DNA from: Prochlorococcus marinus subsp. marinus str. CCMP1375
Lineage (GTDB): Bacteria > Cyanobacteriota > Cyanobacteriia > PCC-6307 > Cyanobiaceae
Length of the DNA: 64,000 nucleotides
Reading direction: 5' to 3'
NCBI RefSeq assembly: GCF_000007925.1
Contig: NC_005042.1
Coordinates: 1,426,001-1,490,000, forward strand
Part shown: piece by piece, positions 38,186-48,360 of the stretch
How positions within the stretch are numbered: the stretch's first letter is position 1
How the letters are laid out: each line of letters begins with the position of its first letter
Program-made: the position numbers and the translations under genes
The notes under the pieces: generated by a model
Told to the model about the DNA's origin: nothing
Database searches by the model: none
What the model saw: only the letters and a program-made list of their open reading frames with translations

Positions 38186-38911
38186 TTAATGATGTTCTTC
38201 CACTGCTTCACCTATGTAGTAAGCAGCAAGAGTTGCAAAAATCAAGGCCTGAATAGCACTAGTAAACAAACCTAGGAACATTACTGGGACTGGAAGTACA
38301 AGTGGTACTAGAAAAACAAGTACGGCAACAACAAGTTCATCCGCCAGAATATTTCCAAATAAACGGAAGGAAAGTGAAAGAGGCTTGGTGAAGTCTTCAA
38401 CAATCTTAAATGGGAGCATGATTGGCGTTGGATGTACGTAGTACTCGAAGTAACGCAATCCTTTGTTGCTCAAACCCGCATAAAAATATGAAAGTGACAC
38501 CAAAAGCGCAAGTGCGACGGTTGTGTTTATATCAGCCGTAGGCGCACCTAACTCTCCACTAGGGAGTTCAATTAACTTCCATGGGATTAAAGCTCCTCCC
38601 CAATTGCTCACAAAAATGAACAAGAAAAGAGTGCCTATAAATGGCATCCAGTCTCTATAGACTTTTTCTCCAATTTGTGTGCGAGCCAAATCACGGATGT
38701 AATCCCAAAGGAATTCAAGAAGGTTCTGCACACCTTTAGGGTCACGTTCCATTTTTTTGGTGCCAACCACAACAAGGGTTAGCAGTGCACCTATAAGAAT
38801 CCATGAAGTCATAAAAACCTGACCATGAATCCTTAACTTCCCTATCTGCCAATAAAGGTGTTGACCAACCTCTAATGCAGCAAAAGGTAAAACAAATGGA
38901 GAGGTACCCAT
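38186..38911 (-). CDS. atpB: ATP synthase Fo subunit a
   Basis: A 241-aa membrane protein with five to six helices. The essential Arg lies in [16 protein letters not shown], and the last helix region is [28 protein letters not shown]. It forms the proton half-channels against the c ring. Second gene of the operon, 83 nt after the atp1 homologue. Confidence 0.96.
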   Translation of the reverse strand: MGTSPFVLPFAALEVGQHLYWQIGKLRIHGQVFMTSWILIGALLTLVVVGTKKMERDPKGVQNLLEFLWDYIRDLARTQIGEKVYRDWMPFIGTLFLFIFVSNWGGALIPWKLIELPSGELGAPTADINTTVALALLVSLSYFYAGLSNKGLRYFEYYVHPTPIMLPFKIVEDFTKPLSLSFRLFGNILADELVVAVLVFLVPLVLPVPVMFLGLFTSAIQALIFATLAAYYIGEAVEEHH

Positions 38912-38994
38912 TTTTAAAAAATTAATAGTCGCTAAAGCGACATTGTGTCTTGGTCAAGCCCAAATACCACCAAGATTAATTTTCAGCGGATTGT

Positions 38995-39474
38995 TTAAGC
39001 AGAAGGCTCAATCAAAAACTGAATTATCAAAGATGGTTTGTAAAGCAAGAAACCAACTAAAGCAGGTAATAGCTGAAGTTCAGGCAGTTTGATAACTGCC
39101 AAAATCAGTAAGACAGGAACTAGCAATTGAAATTTGCTGACCGAAGATGATTCCTTTCCAAGTGATCCAATGCTTTTAGCGAGTAATCGCAAATAAAGGA
39201 TTCCTGAAAAAGCTCCTACAAGAAGACTCATAGCAGCATGGAAATCAAAAAATATGATTGTAAAAAGCACTGAAAAGGCTGTTACAACCAATGTCATCTT
39301 GAAAATGCGCAGCTGAAGCGACACATATTCAGTGGATGAACCTCCCACAGTTTCCTGAGAAGACTCAACATCAATTGAAGGCTTTAGTTCTTTACTGGCC
39401 ACTTGATTTGCAGACAATAAGCTCTCTCCCTCAGGAAAGTGCTCTGAATGTTTAACAAGCCTGGATGCCAGCAA
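38995..39474 (-). CDS. atp1: ATP synthase operon protein 1 (AtpI-like)
   Basis: The first gene of the atp operon encodes 159 aa, with a hydrophilic first third (about 1-50) and four hydrophobic helices after residue 55 (MTLVVTAFSVLFTIIFFDFH, AMSLLVGAFSGILYLRLL, LLVPVLLILAVIKLPELQLL). It is the position-1 gene of cyanobacterial atp operons and probably an assembly factor of the c ring. The ATG at 39474 is uncertain because the N-terminus is variable. Confidence 0.85.
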   Translation of the reverse strand: MLASRLVKHSEHFPEGESLLSANQVASKELKPSIDVESSQETVGGSSTEYVSLQLRIFKMTLVVTAFSVLFTIIFFDFHAAMSLLVGAFSGILYLRLLAKSIGSLGKESSSVSKFQLLVPVLLILAVIKLPELQLLPALVGFLLYKPSLIIQFLIEPSA

Positions 39475-39887
39475 AGGCTCCGATGCTCCAAAGGCCCGCG
39501 GAATCTACCATGCAGCAGGTAAAAAAACTGGTATAGAGTTTCAAAGCCCCTTAAAACATTGATTTCTTTTACGATGTTCTCGAATGAACGCACGAATCTC
39601 GACGAAGAAAATCATGATTCCTAAAGAATAGATTATTTAGGCAAACCTCAGTTATTAATTTATAAAAATCTAAAAGCAACCTTTTCTTATAAAGGTCAAA
39701 ACGCTTACTAAAAAATAATGTTGATTTTCAAATCTATATTTGAAAAGGGACATAATTTAAAGCTATTGCTCAAATCACATAAAAAATATTTCCTAATCCG
39801 TTTCAAAAAACTATTCTGTCTTTGAAAAGTACTTGGCAAATTCCATTTTCAACGTCTCAATAGAAGGAGTCCATTTAACACAACACT
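39475..39887. other. Divergent spacer between the atp operon and ftsW
   Basis: 413 bp without a convincing gene. It should hold the promoters of the atp operon (reverse) and of ftsW (forward). An AGAAGGAG stretch at 39862-39869 lies too far (18 nt) from the ftsW TTG to be a good ribosome site. Confidence 0.5.
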
Positions 39888-41126
39888 TTGAGAAGTCCAA
39901 CAATTAAAAGGATTGATCGAGGCGCTTTGTCTAGAAAGATATCTCAAGACTACCTTGCAAGAAAAGTAGATATAATTCCATTCTGGCAAAGGTTTATACC
40001 TCTTCAATGGGAACTGTGGCCGTCTGAGGCAAGATTATTATTAGCCCTTATGATTTTTTGGAGTGTTTCAGGTCTATTTATTCTTGGCTCGGCAAGTTGG
40101 TGGGTAGCAAGTAAAGAAATGGGAGATGGTGCATATTTCATCAAACGTCAAATGATTTGGCTCTTAACAAGTTGGGGATTTGCTTGGTTGACCATCTCAA
40201 TAAGCCTTCGCAAATGGCTAAAGATGTCGAAAAGTTGCCTTTTAATTTGTTTATTATTAGTTGGAGCAACACTTGTTTTTGGAAGTAATATTAATGGTTC
40301 TTCTCGGTGGCTAATTATTGGGTCCATAACGATTCAACCGTCTGAATTGGTGAAACCCTTCTTAATTCTTCAAGCCGCTAATCTTTTTGGACAATGGGAA
40401 CGTCTAAATAACGGCAAGAAGTTCTTAGAGCTAAGTCTTTTCGGAACATTAATTCTTCTTATTCTTAAGCAACCTAACCTAAGCACCGCTGCTCTGATAG
40501 GAATACTAATCTGGATGATGGCTCTATCGGCAGGAGTCAGTCTAAAAAATCTTTTTTCAGCAGCATTCTTAGGAATATCAATTGGAACTTTCAGTATTGC
40601 AACAAATCAATACCAACTTTTACGCGTCACATCATTTCTAAACCCTTGGGACGATCCTCAAGGAAATGGATATCAATTAATACAAAGCCTTTTAGCTATA
40701 GGCTCTGGAGGTTTATTTGGAGAAGGATATGGTCTTTCAACTCAAAAGCTTCTATACCTTCCTTTCCTTAATACAGACTTTGTTTTTGCAGTTTTTGCAG
40801 AAGAGTTTGGTTTCGCCGGTTCATTTATGCTCATAATGTTTTTCATCCTCATTGCCTTTCTAGGCCTAAGAATTTCATTACGGAGTCGCAATAATTACTC
40901 CAAATTAATTGCAATTGGTTGTTCCACAATGCTAATTGGACAATCCATTTTTCATTTAGCAGTCACTTCTGGTTCAATGCCAACAACTGGACTTCCTCTA
41001 CCGTTCATTAGCTATGGAGGGAACTCATTGCTTTCTAGTTTTATTATTGGCAGTTTATTAGTCAGATGTTCTTTAGAGTCAACTGGTTTTATTGGAGGAA
41101 TAAAAGTTCAAAAGAAACTCAACTAG
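39888..41126 (+). CDS. ftsW: FtsW-type SEDS peptidoglycan glycosyltransferase
   Basis: This 412-aa SEDS protein has about ten membrane helices. Family motifs are NGSSRWLIIGSITIQPSEL, KQPNLSTAAL, the Asp-containing LNPWDDPQGNGYQLIQSL, LLAIGSGGLFGEGYG and the end PTTGLPLPFISYGGNSLL. It polymerises lipid II, probably at the septum; RodA is the alternative within the family. The start TTG 39888 is the best available, but the N-terminal 30 residues are uncertain. Confidence 0.9.
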   Translation: MRSPTIKRIDRGALSRKISQDYLARKVDIIPFWQRFIPLQWELWPSEARLLLALMIFWSVSGLFILGSASWWVASKEMGDGAYFIKRQMIWLLTSWGFAWLTISISLRKWLKMSKSCLLICLLLVGATLVFGSNINGSSRWLIIGSITIQPSELVKPFLILQAANLFGQWERLNNGKKFLELSLFGTLILLILKQPNLSTAALIGILIWMMALSAGVSLKNLFSAAFLGISIGTFSIATNQYQLLRVTSFLNPWDDPQGNGYQLIQSLLAIGSGGLFGEGYGLSTQKLLYLPFLNTDFVFAVFAEEFGFAGSFMLIMFFILIAFLGLRISLRSRNNYSKLIAIGCSTMLIGQSIFHLAVTSGSMPTTGLPLPFISYGGNSLLSSFIIGSLLVRCSLESTGFIGGIKVQKKLN

Positions 41127-41224
41127 TTAAAATTTAAATACTCAGTCCACTCTTCTCTATTTCTTTTCTAGATTTTGCTATATCAGATTTAGCTCTCAGT
41201 AGTGAGCAATTAATTAGCCATGGT

Positions 41225-41878
41225 TTGCAATCTCCTGGCCCATTAACCTTAATAATAATTTTTACTGGCGGTCTCCTAACAAGTCTAGGGCCGTGCTCAT
41301 TATCACTTTTACCAGTTACTGTTGCATATTTAGCTGGATTCAACGAAAAACAAAATCCCTTCATCAGAAGCCTAATCTTTTGTAGTGGAATTGTTCTTTC
41401 TCTAGTTATACTAGGAAGTCTGAGTGGTTTGTTCGGGAAGCTTTACGGACAATTGCCCTCAGAAATAGGAATAATAGTTCCCTTAATTACAATTTTGATG
41501 GGTCTCAACTTATTGGGACTTTTAAAGCTCCAGCTCCCTAATGCTCCTGAATTTGACACTTGGTTGGGGAAAGTACCAAAACCATTGGCTCCAATTGCAG
41601 CAGGCCTCACATTTGGTTTAGCAGCCTCACCATGTACGACTCCTGTTTTAGCTGTTCTCCTTACTTGGATAGCTGATAAAGGCAATCCCGCAACAGGAGT
41701 CGTACTACTTACATGCTTTGGCACAGGACAAGTAATTCCTTTGCTATTAGCAGGAACCACTGCTGCTGCAGTTCCAAAATTTTTGTCTATACGGGCAATT
41801 ACTAGATGGATCCCATCTTTAAGCGGAGTAATCTTTCTAACCACTGGATTATTGAGTCTCTTTGCACGATGGTCTTGA
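41225..41878 (+). CDS. ccdA: CcdA, cytochrome c biogenesis thiol-transfer protein
   Basis: This membrane protein of 217 aa or slightly more has six helices and two redox Cys motifs, TSLGPCSLSLLPV and AASPCTTPVLAVLLTW. It moves reducing power across the membrane for apocytochrome c. The given start is TTG 41225; the frame stays open upstream to 41138 without ATG, GTG or TTG, so the true N-terminus is unclear. It is followed after 4 nt by ccs1, its system II partner. Confidence 0.9.
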   Translation: MQSPGPLTLIIIFTGGLLTSLGPCSLSLLPVTVAYLAGFNEKQNPFIRSLIFCSGIVLSLVILGSLSGLFGKLYGQLPSEIGIIVPLITILMGLNLLGLLKLQLPNAPEFDTWLGKVPKPLAPIAAGLTFGLAASPCTTPVLAVLLTWIADKGNPATGVVLLTCFGTGQVIPLLLAGTTAAAVPKFLSIRAITRWIPSLSGVIFLTTGLLSLFARWS

Positions 41879-41882
41879 AAAA

Positions 41883-43172
41883 ATGAAATATTTACGCAAA
41901 ATCATTAATTGGTTATCAAGTCTGAAAGTTGCCATTGTTTTATTAATTCTAATTGCACTAGGTAGTGCACTTGGGACTGCACTACCGCAAGGAGAAAAAG
42001 CAGAAAGTTATCTAAAAAATTATGAAGTTACAAGATTTCTTGGAGTAATTAATGGAGATTTATTACTCCAATTACAATTAGATCATGTTTATTCAAGTTT
42101 TTGGTTCTTATTTCTTCTTACTTGGTTATCTTTTTCATTAATTATTTGTAGCTGGAAAAGACAATGGCCATCTCTGAAAAAAGCAATTGATTGGATTGAT
42201 TATAAAGAGCCTAAACAAATCCAAAAGTTAGCGATATCGCAAAGTTTCAGAATCCAGAAGAATGATAATGGAATAAACCCCTTAGCGAATTATCTAGAAA
42301 ATAATGGATGGCAAGTAAAAATTAAATCTTCTCGTTTAGCAGCTCGCAAAGGCCTAATAGGAAGAGTAGGCCCACCTTTAGTTCATTTCGGACTAATTTT
42401 ACTAATTATTGGAGCAACTTATGGAGTATTAAAAGGGCAAAGGTTAGAAAAATTTCTTGCGCCAGAACGATCATTAAATCTACTTAGTCCTAATGGAATA
42501 AGTAAAGTAAGTGTTAAATTGACTGATTTTAAAATTGATAGAGATCCTACTGGTAAGCCCGAGCAGTTTAGATCAAAGCTAGAATTACATAACAATAATA
42601 TTAATAAAAGCATATATGAAGAGATAAGTGTGAATCATCCTTTACGCTTTCAAGGCATAACTCTTTATCAAGCCGACTGGTCACTAGCAGCAATAACTAT
42701 TCAAATAAATAACAGTCCAAAAATACAATTCCCTCTTAATAAAATAGATGAATTAGGAGATCAAGTTTGGGGAATTGTTTTACCTCAGATGCCAGATAGT
42801 GATCTTAAACCTTTGCTTCTAACACTCTCAAGTGAGCAAGGGCCAGTAAGATTTTTCAGTGAAGAAGGGAACCCAGCAGGAATAGGGCGGCCTAATGGCA
42901 ATCCAATTTTGATTGGTACATCTAAAATAAGCATTATTGATGTTATTCCAAGTAGTGGAATACTTCTAAAGTATGATCCTGGTGTGCCAATTGTTTATTT
43001 AGGATTTGCTATAAGTTTAATTGGTAGTGTATTTAGTATTATCTCAACAAAGCAACTTTGGATAATTCAAGAAGAGGAAAGTAGATTAATGCATATTGGG
43101 GGCTTATCTAATAGAAATTTATCCGGTTTTGCAAATCAATTCAATTCAATAATAAAAGCAGCTTATGATTAA
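41883..43172 (+). CDS. ccs1: Cytochrome c biogenesis protein Ccs1/CcsB (ResB-like)
   Basis: A 429-aa system II component with N-terminal helices ([28 protein letters not shown]), [43 protein letters not shown] and a large lumenal domain before the last helix. It acts with CcsA in haem delivery. The frame opens at TTG 41862, overlapping ccdA, but ATG 41883 gives the usual start [15 protein letters not shown]. Confidence 0.93.
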   Translation: MKYLRKIINWLSSLKVAIVLLILIALGSALGTALPQGEKAESYLKNYEVTRFLGVINGDLLLQLQLDHVYSSFWFLFLLTWLSFSLIICSWKRQWPSLKKAIDWIDYKEPKQIQKLAISQSFRIQKNDNGINPLANYLENNGWQVKIKSSRLAARKGLIGRVGPPLVHFGLILLIIGATYGVLKGQRLEKFLAPERSLNLLSPNGISKVSVKLTDFKIDRDPTGKPEQFRSKLELHNNNINKSIYEEISVNHPLRFQGITLYQADWSLAAITIQINNSPKIQFPLNKIDELGDQVWGIVLPQMPDSDLKPLLLTLSSEQGPVRFFSEEGNPAGIGRPNGNPILIGTSKISIIDVIPSSGILLKYDPGVPIVYLGFAISLIGSVFSIISTKQLWIIQEEESRLMHIGGLSNRNLSGFANQFNSIIKAAYD

Positions 43173-43576
43173 CAATTGTTCTTTAAGCCATGACTTACTC
43201 TTACAACAGTATGAACATTGCCTCGAGGGTTGAAATCAGCTTCTAATTGCATCCAAGAAGGATTAGCTGCTGCAACAAAATCATCGAGCATTTTATTCGC
43301 AACTTCTTCATGTGAAATTTTTCTATTCCTAAAACTATTAACATAAAGTTTCATAGACTTAAGTTCGAGAACTTTTTCACCTGGTTGATAAAGTAATCGA
43401 ATAATCGCAAAATCTGGATAACCAGAAAAGGGACATTGACAAGTAAATTCTGGAAGTTCTATTGAGATTTCATAGGTCCGATTGGGACTTGGATTAGGGA
43501 AGCAAACTATCTCTGCATCAGAAATAAATCGCTCTCCATAAAGCTCAGATTCATTTGATTTCTCTGAAATAGTCAC
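43169..43576 (-). CDS. queF: NADPH-dependent 7-cyano-7-deazaguanine reductase
   Basis: This 135-aa unimodular QueF reduces preQ0 to preQ1 in queuosine synthesis. The catalytic Cys is in [27 protein letters not shown] and [14 protein letters not shown] are typical. The stop overlaps the ccs1 stop on the opposite strand by 4 nt. Confidence 0.94.
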   Translation of the reverse strand: MTISEKSNESELYGERFISDAEIVCFPNPSPNRTYEISIELPEFTCQCPFSGYPDFAIIRLLYQPGEKVLELKSMKLYVNSFRNRKISHEEVANKMLDDFVAAANPSWMQLEADFNPRGNVHTVVRVSHGLKNNC

Positions 43577-43703
43577 AAAAAACCTACTGCTTACACATAA
43601 AAAATAATTCTTTATTGATTAATTACAAGATTTACAACTGAGATTTGCCTTAATTTTCTTAATAGGAGCAAATTTTAGGAAATTTAAAACTAAAACCACA
43701 AAT

Positions 43704-43997
43704 ATGTATCATCAATTACAAACATTATTCTCGCTAGAGGCGCTAATAGGTGCAACAGATAATTTTTCCATGGACATCTTGCTGATTCACTCCGATGATA
43801 ACGCGCACATAAGAGCTGCCAGTATCCATGGAATGCTTTGGCTCCAAACTCATTTTGAAGCCAGTCAATGGGAAGCAATTGCTTCTGAAGAAGTAATGCT
43901 CACTAAAGACAATGCAGAAATGCTTGCTAATGATGCGATGGAAGCTGGATTAATACTCAATTCAGTACCATCCGTTTCATTTTTAAGCAAAAACTAG
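43704..43997 (+). CDS. Conserved hypothetical protein, 97 aa
   Basis: I recognise the style but not the function. It is a soluble helical protein with SIHGMLWLQTHFEASQWEAIA and MLANDAMEAGLILNSVPSVS, which points to a compact fold. It lies 42 nt upstream of glnB on the same strand and may share its transcript. Confidence 0.65.
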   Translation: MYHQLQTLFSLEALIGATDNFSMDILLIHSDDNAHIRAASIHGMLWLQTHFEASQWEAIASEEVMLTKDNAEMLANDAMEAGLILNSVPSVSFLSKN

Positions 43998-44030
43998 TGA
44001 AAACTCATTAAAATTATTTATGCAATCTGA

Positions 44031-45179
<1,149 letters not shown>

Positions 45180-45232
45180 ATCGTCATAAAAGCAAACAAG
45201 AAACCGAATAAAAACCGCAGAACTTAGAGATT

Positions 45233-45538
45233 TTGGAAAATCTACTAGAGGATCTATGTCATAAAAGCAAAAAGGACGTGACGTTCAAACGCTCTTCATC
45301 CTCCCATCTCAGAAGGAATTCTCTTAAAAGGCACCTTCGTTTAGCTCCTAGGGAGCAAAGCTTCAACCTATTAGAGCTCCTTCGACCAGGAAGTTTTGTA
45401 AAGATAGAAAACCATCCCAATGATTTGCCCCCATTTCAATTAATTTCTTGCAAAGGAGGGCGATGCTTAGTTAGACAACAAACTTGGGGACAATGTATAC
45501 ATTGGGAAGTGGAACATCACCGACTAAAATCAGCTTAA
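45233..45538 (+). CDS. Conserved hypothetical basic protein, up to 101 aa
   Basis: The C-terminal half is well ordered (LLELLRPGSFVKIENHPNDL, PFQLISCKGGRCLVRQQTWG), suggesting a small beta domain; the N-terminal half is Arg/Lys/Ser-rich. The frame begins at TTG 45233, but GTG 45278 (giving 86 aa, MTFKRSSSS...) is equally possible. It lies just upstream of purB. Function unknown. Confidence 0.65.
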   Translation: MENLLEDLCHKSKKDVTFKRSSSSHLRRNSLKRHLRLAPREQSFNLLELLRPGSFVKIENHPNDLPPFQLISCKGGRCLVRQQTWGQCIHWEVEHHRLKSA

Positions 45539-45588
45539 ACAAGAACTCACTTCAAGTTCTATTGTCTTATTGAAAAATCTAAAATCCT

Positions 45589-46884
45589 TTGATCGAACGT
45601 TACACACTCCCCGAAATGGGTGCAATCTGGACAGAACATGCCAAGTTCCAAAGCTGGCTTGAAGTAGAGATTGCTGCATGCCAAGCCAATTTGGAACTTG
45701 GCAAGATCCCCGAAAGTGCAATGAAAGAAATAAGAGATAAAGCCCAGTTCAGTCCGGAAAGGATTCTTGAAATCGAGTCAGAAGTCCGACATGATGTCAT
45801 TGCTTTTCTTACAAATTTAAATGAAAACATCGGAGATGCTGGACGTTTTATTCACATTGGGATGACAAGTAGTGATGTTTTAGATACTGGCTTAGCTTTG
45901 CAATTAAAATCATCAGTCAAGCTACTAAAAAAAGAACTAAAGATACTTAAGGATGTAATTCGCTCAAAAGCAAAGGAGCATAAAAATACAATCATGATTG
46001 GAAGATCACATGCAATTCATGGAGAACCAATAACTTTTGGTTTCAAACTTGCTGGATGGCTAGCAGAAACCATCAGGAATGAAGAAAGGCTTGAGCAATT
46101 AGAAAAAGATATTTCTGTTGGGCAAATCAGTGGCGCAATGGGAACCTATGCCAATACAGACCCAGAGATAGAGAGAATTGCTTGTGCTCATCTTGGGTTG
46201 ACACCAGACACAGCAAGCACACAAGTTATTTCAAGAGATAGACATGCAAATTATGTTCAAACACTTGCACTAATAGGTTCCTCCTTAGACCGATTTGCTA
46301 CTGAGATAAGAAATCTTCAAAGGACTGATGTCCTTGAAGTAGAAGAAGGGTTCTTCAAAGGACAAAAAGGTAGTTCTGCTATGCCTCACAAACGCAACCC
46401 CATCAGAAGTGAGCGCATTAGTGGTCTAGCAAGAGTTCTTCGTAGTTATGTAATTGCTGCTCTAGAAAATGTTGCCTTATGGCACGAAAGAGACATAAGT
46501 CATAGTTCTACAGAAAGAATGATGTTGCCTGACACCTCAATCACACTTCATTTTATGTTGAGAGAAATGAGTGAAGTCATAAATGAACTTGGGATCTACA
46601 CAAAAAACATGGTGAAAAATATGAATATTTATGGAGGAGTTGTTTTTAGTCAAAGGGTTCTTCTAGCTCTTGTTCAAAGTGGCATGCAACGAGAAACGGC
46701 CTATAGGCTAGTACAAAAACATGCTCATGCGGCGTGGAATACAGAGTCAGGTGACTTTCGAACTAATCTTAGTTTAGACAAGTCAATCACTGATGTAATT
46801 TCGGCAGAGCAACTAAACGATTGCTTTAGTACAGAACTACATCAATTAAATCTCGATGTTATATGGGAACGTCTCGAGATTTAG
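45589..46884 (+). CDS. purB: Adenylosuccinate lyase
   Basis: This 431-aa fumarase/aspartase-superfamily enzyme acts twice in purine synthesis. It starts at TTG 45589 giving the family start MIERYTLPEMGAIW, and has HIGMTSSDVLDTGLALQ, GRSHAIHGEPITFG and the signature KGSSAMPHKRNP. fumC of the same superfamily follows after 64 nt. Confidence 0.97.
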   Translation: MIERYTLPEMGAIWTEHAKFQSWLEVEIAACQANLELGKIPESAMKEIRDKAQFSPERILEIESEVRHDVIAFLTNLNENIGDAGRFIHIGMTSSDVLDTGLALQLKSSVKLLKKELKILKDVIRSKAKEHKNTIMIGRSHAIHGEPITFGFKLAGWLAETIRNEERLEQLEKDISVGQISGAMGTYANTDPEIERIACAHLGLTPDTASTQVISRDRHANYVQTLALIGSSLDRFATEIRNLQRTDVLEVEEGFFKGQKGSSAMPHKRNPIRSERISGLARVLRSYVIAALENVALWHERDISHSSTERMMLPDTSITLHFMLREMSEVINELGIYTKNMVKNMNIYGGVVFSQRVLLALVQSGMQRETAYRLVQKHAHAAWNTESGDFRTNLSLDKSITDVISAEQLNDCFSTELHQLNLDVIWERLEI

Positions 46885-46948
46885 CACTGAGGCAAAGCAT
46901 CTAATTTATGAATCACCAATAACTATTATGTCTTTCAAAGAAAATTAA

Positions 46949-48346
46949 ATGGCTCAATCATTTCGGATAGAGAATGACAGTATGGGCACTATAAAAGTGC
47001 CAGATCAAGCGCTATGGGGCGCCCAAACACAAAGATCTCTCATTAATTTTGCCATTGGGCACAATAAAATGCCCATGAAGCTTATATATTCAATTGTTCA
47101 AATCAAAGCTTCTGCAGCGATAGTCAATTGCCGATTAGGAGTACTGGATAAGCAAAGGAAAAATTTCATCCTTAATGCTTGTAACGAAATTAGTAATGGA
47201 ATGCATGATGAACAGTTTCCATTAAGCGTTTGGCAAACGGGAAGCGGGACACAAACAAATATGAATGTCAATGAAGTAATTAGCAATATTGCATCCCATT
47301 TAAATGGCAATAAATTAGGTAGTCATGAACCATTGCATCCAAATGATCATGTCAATCGCTCACAATCAACCAATGATGTATTTCCCGCTGCAATTCAAAT
47401 CGCTACTGTTCAAGAAATCTTAGAGAATTTATTGCCGGAGCTAGATCAATTAATTGAAACTTTTGACAAGAAAATTATTAAGTGGAATCGCATTATTAAA
47501 ACAGGGCGTACCCATCTTCAAGATGCTGTGCCGCTAACCTTGGGGCAAGAAGCCTCCGCATGGAAGGAACAACTTATTGCATCTCGTAATCGACTCAACA
47601 AAAGCTTAAATGAACTTTACCCTCTTCCGTTAGGAGGGACTGCTATAGGCACAGGGCTCAATGCACCAGCAAAATTCGATAAAGAAATTGCTCTTGAGAT
47701 TGCAAAGTCAACTAGAAGCCCCTTTGTTTCAGCACAAAACAAGTTCGCCATTATGGCAAGCCATGATGCATTAGTCCATACAATGTCTCAGTTGAAACTA
47801 TTAGCTGTATCACTATTTAAAATAGTTAATGATCTACGCCTTTTATCCTGTGGGCCAAGAGGAGGGCTAGGAGAACTAAGGCTTCCAGAAAATGAGCCCG
47901 GGAGTTCGATAATGCCTGGGAAAGTCAACCCAACACAATGCGAAGCAATGGCCATGGTTTGCACGCAAATCATGGCACTTGATTCAGCCGTGACTATGGC
48001 AGGTAGTGGTGGGCATTTACAAATGAATTCGTACAAACCTTTAATCGCGTTCAACCTTTTAGAAAGTATTGATCTTCTTAGCAGTGCTTGTAAAAGTTCT
48101 CGTATTTTAATGATAGAAGGAATTGAACCTAATTTAGAAAAAATCCAGAACAGTCTTCAAAATTCTCTAATGCTTATCACAAGCTTGACTCCGATAATCG
48201 GTTACGAAAAAGCTAGTAAGATTGCACAATGTGCTCATGAAAAAGATATCACGCTTAAAGAGGCAACAAAATTATTGGGTTATCTTAACGAAGACGATTT
48301 TGATCGTATTGTCAATCCACAGTCGATGACTGGTATGGAGAACTAG
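46949..48346 (+). CDS. fumC: Fumarate hydratase class II
   Basis: This 465-aa fumarase has GSGTQTNMNVNEVI, HVNRSQSTNDVFPAA, KTGRTHLQDAVPLTLGQE and the signature PGSSIMPGKVNPTQCE, identifying FumC. It hydrates fumarate to malate, and here would also clear the fumarate released by PurB, whose gene is just upstream. It is convergent with the helicase gene. Confidence 0.97.
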   Translation: MAQSFRIENDSMGTIKVPDQALWGAQTQRSLINFAIGHNKMPMKLIYSIVQIKASAAIVNCRLGVLDKQRKNFILNACNEISNGMHDEQFPLSVWQTGSGTQTNMNVNEVISNIASHLNGNKLGSHEPLHPNDHVNRSQSTNDVFPAAIQIATVQEILENLLPELDQLIETFDKKIIKWNRIIKTGRTHLQDAVPLTLGQEASAWKEQLIASRNRLNKSLNELYPLPLGGTAIGTGLNAPAKFDKEIALEIAKSTRSPFVSAQNKFAIMASHDALVHTMSQLKLLAVSLFKIVNDLRLLSCGPRGGLGELRLPENEPGSSIMPGKVNPTQCEAMAMVCTQIMALDSAVTMAGSGGHLQMNSYKPLIAFNLLESIDLLSSACKSSRILMIEGIEPNLEKIQNSLQNSLMLITSLTPIIGYEKASKIAQCAHEKDITLKEATKLLGYLNEDDFDRIVNPQSMTGMEN

Positions 48347-48360
48347 CTGATTTTTATTAG

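Noticed and set aside
39384-39593. 69-aa reverse ORF at the start of atp1
   Set aside because: Out-of-frame overlap with atp1 and no convincing protein features.
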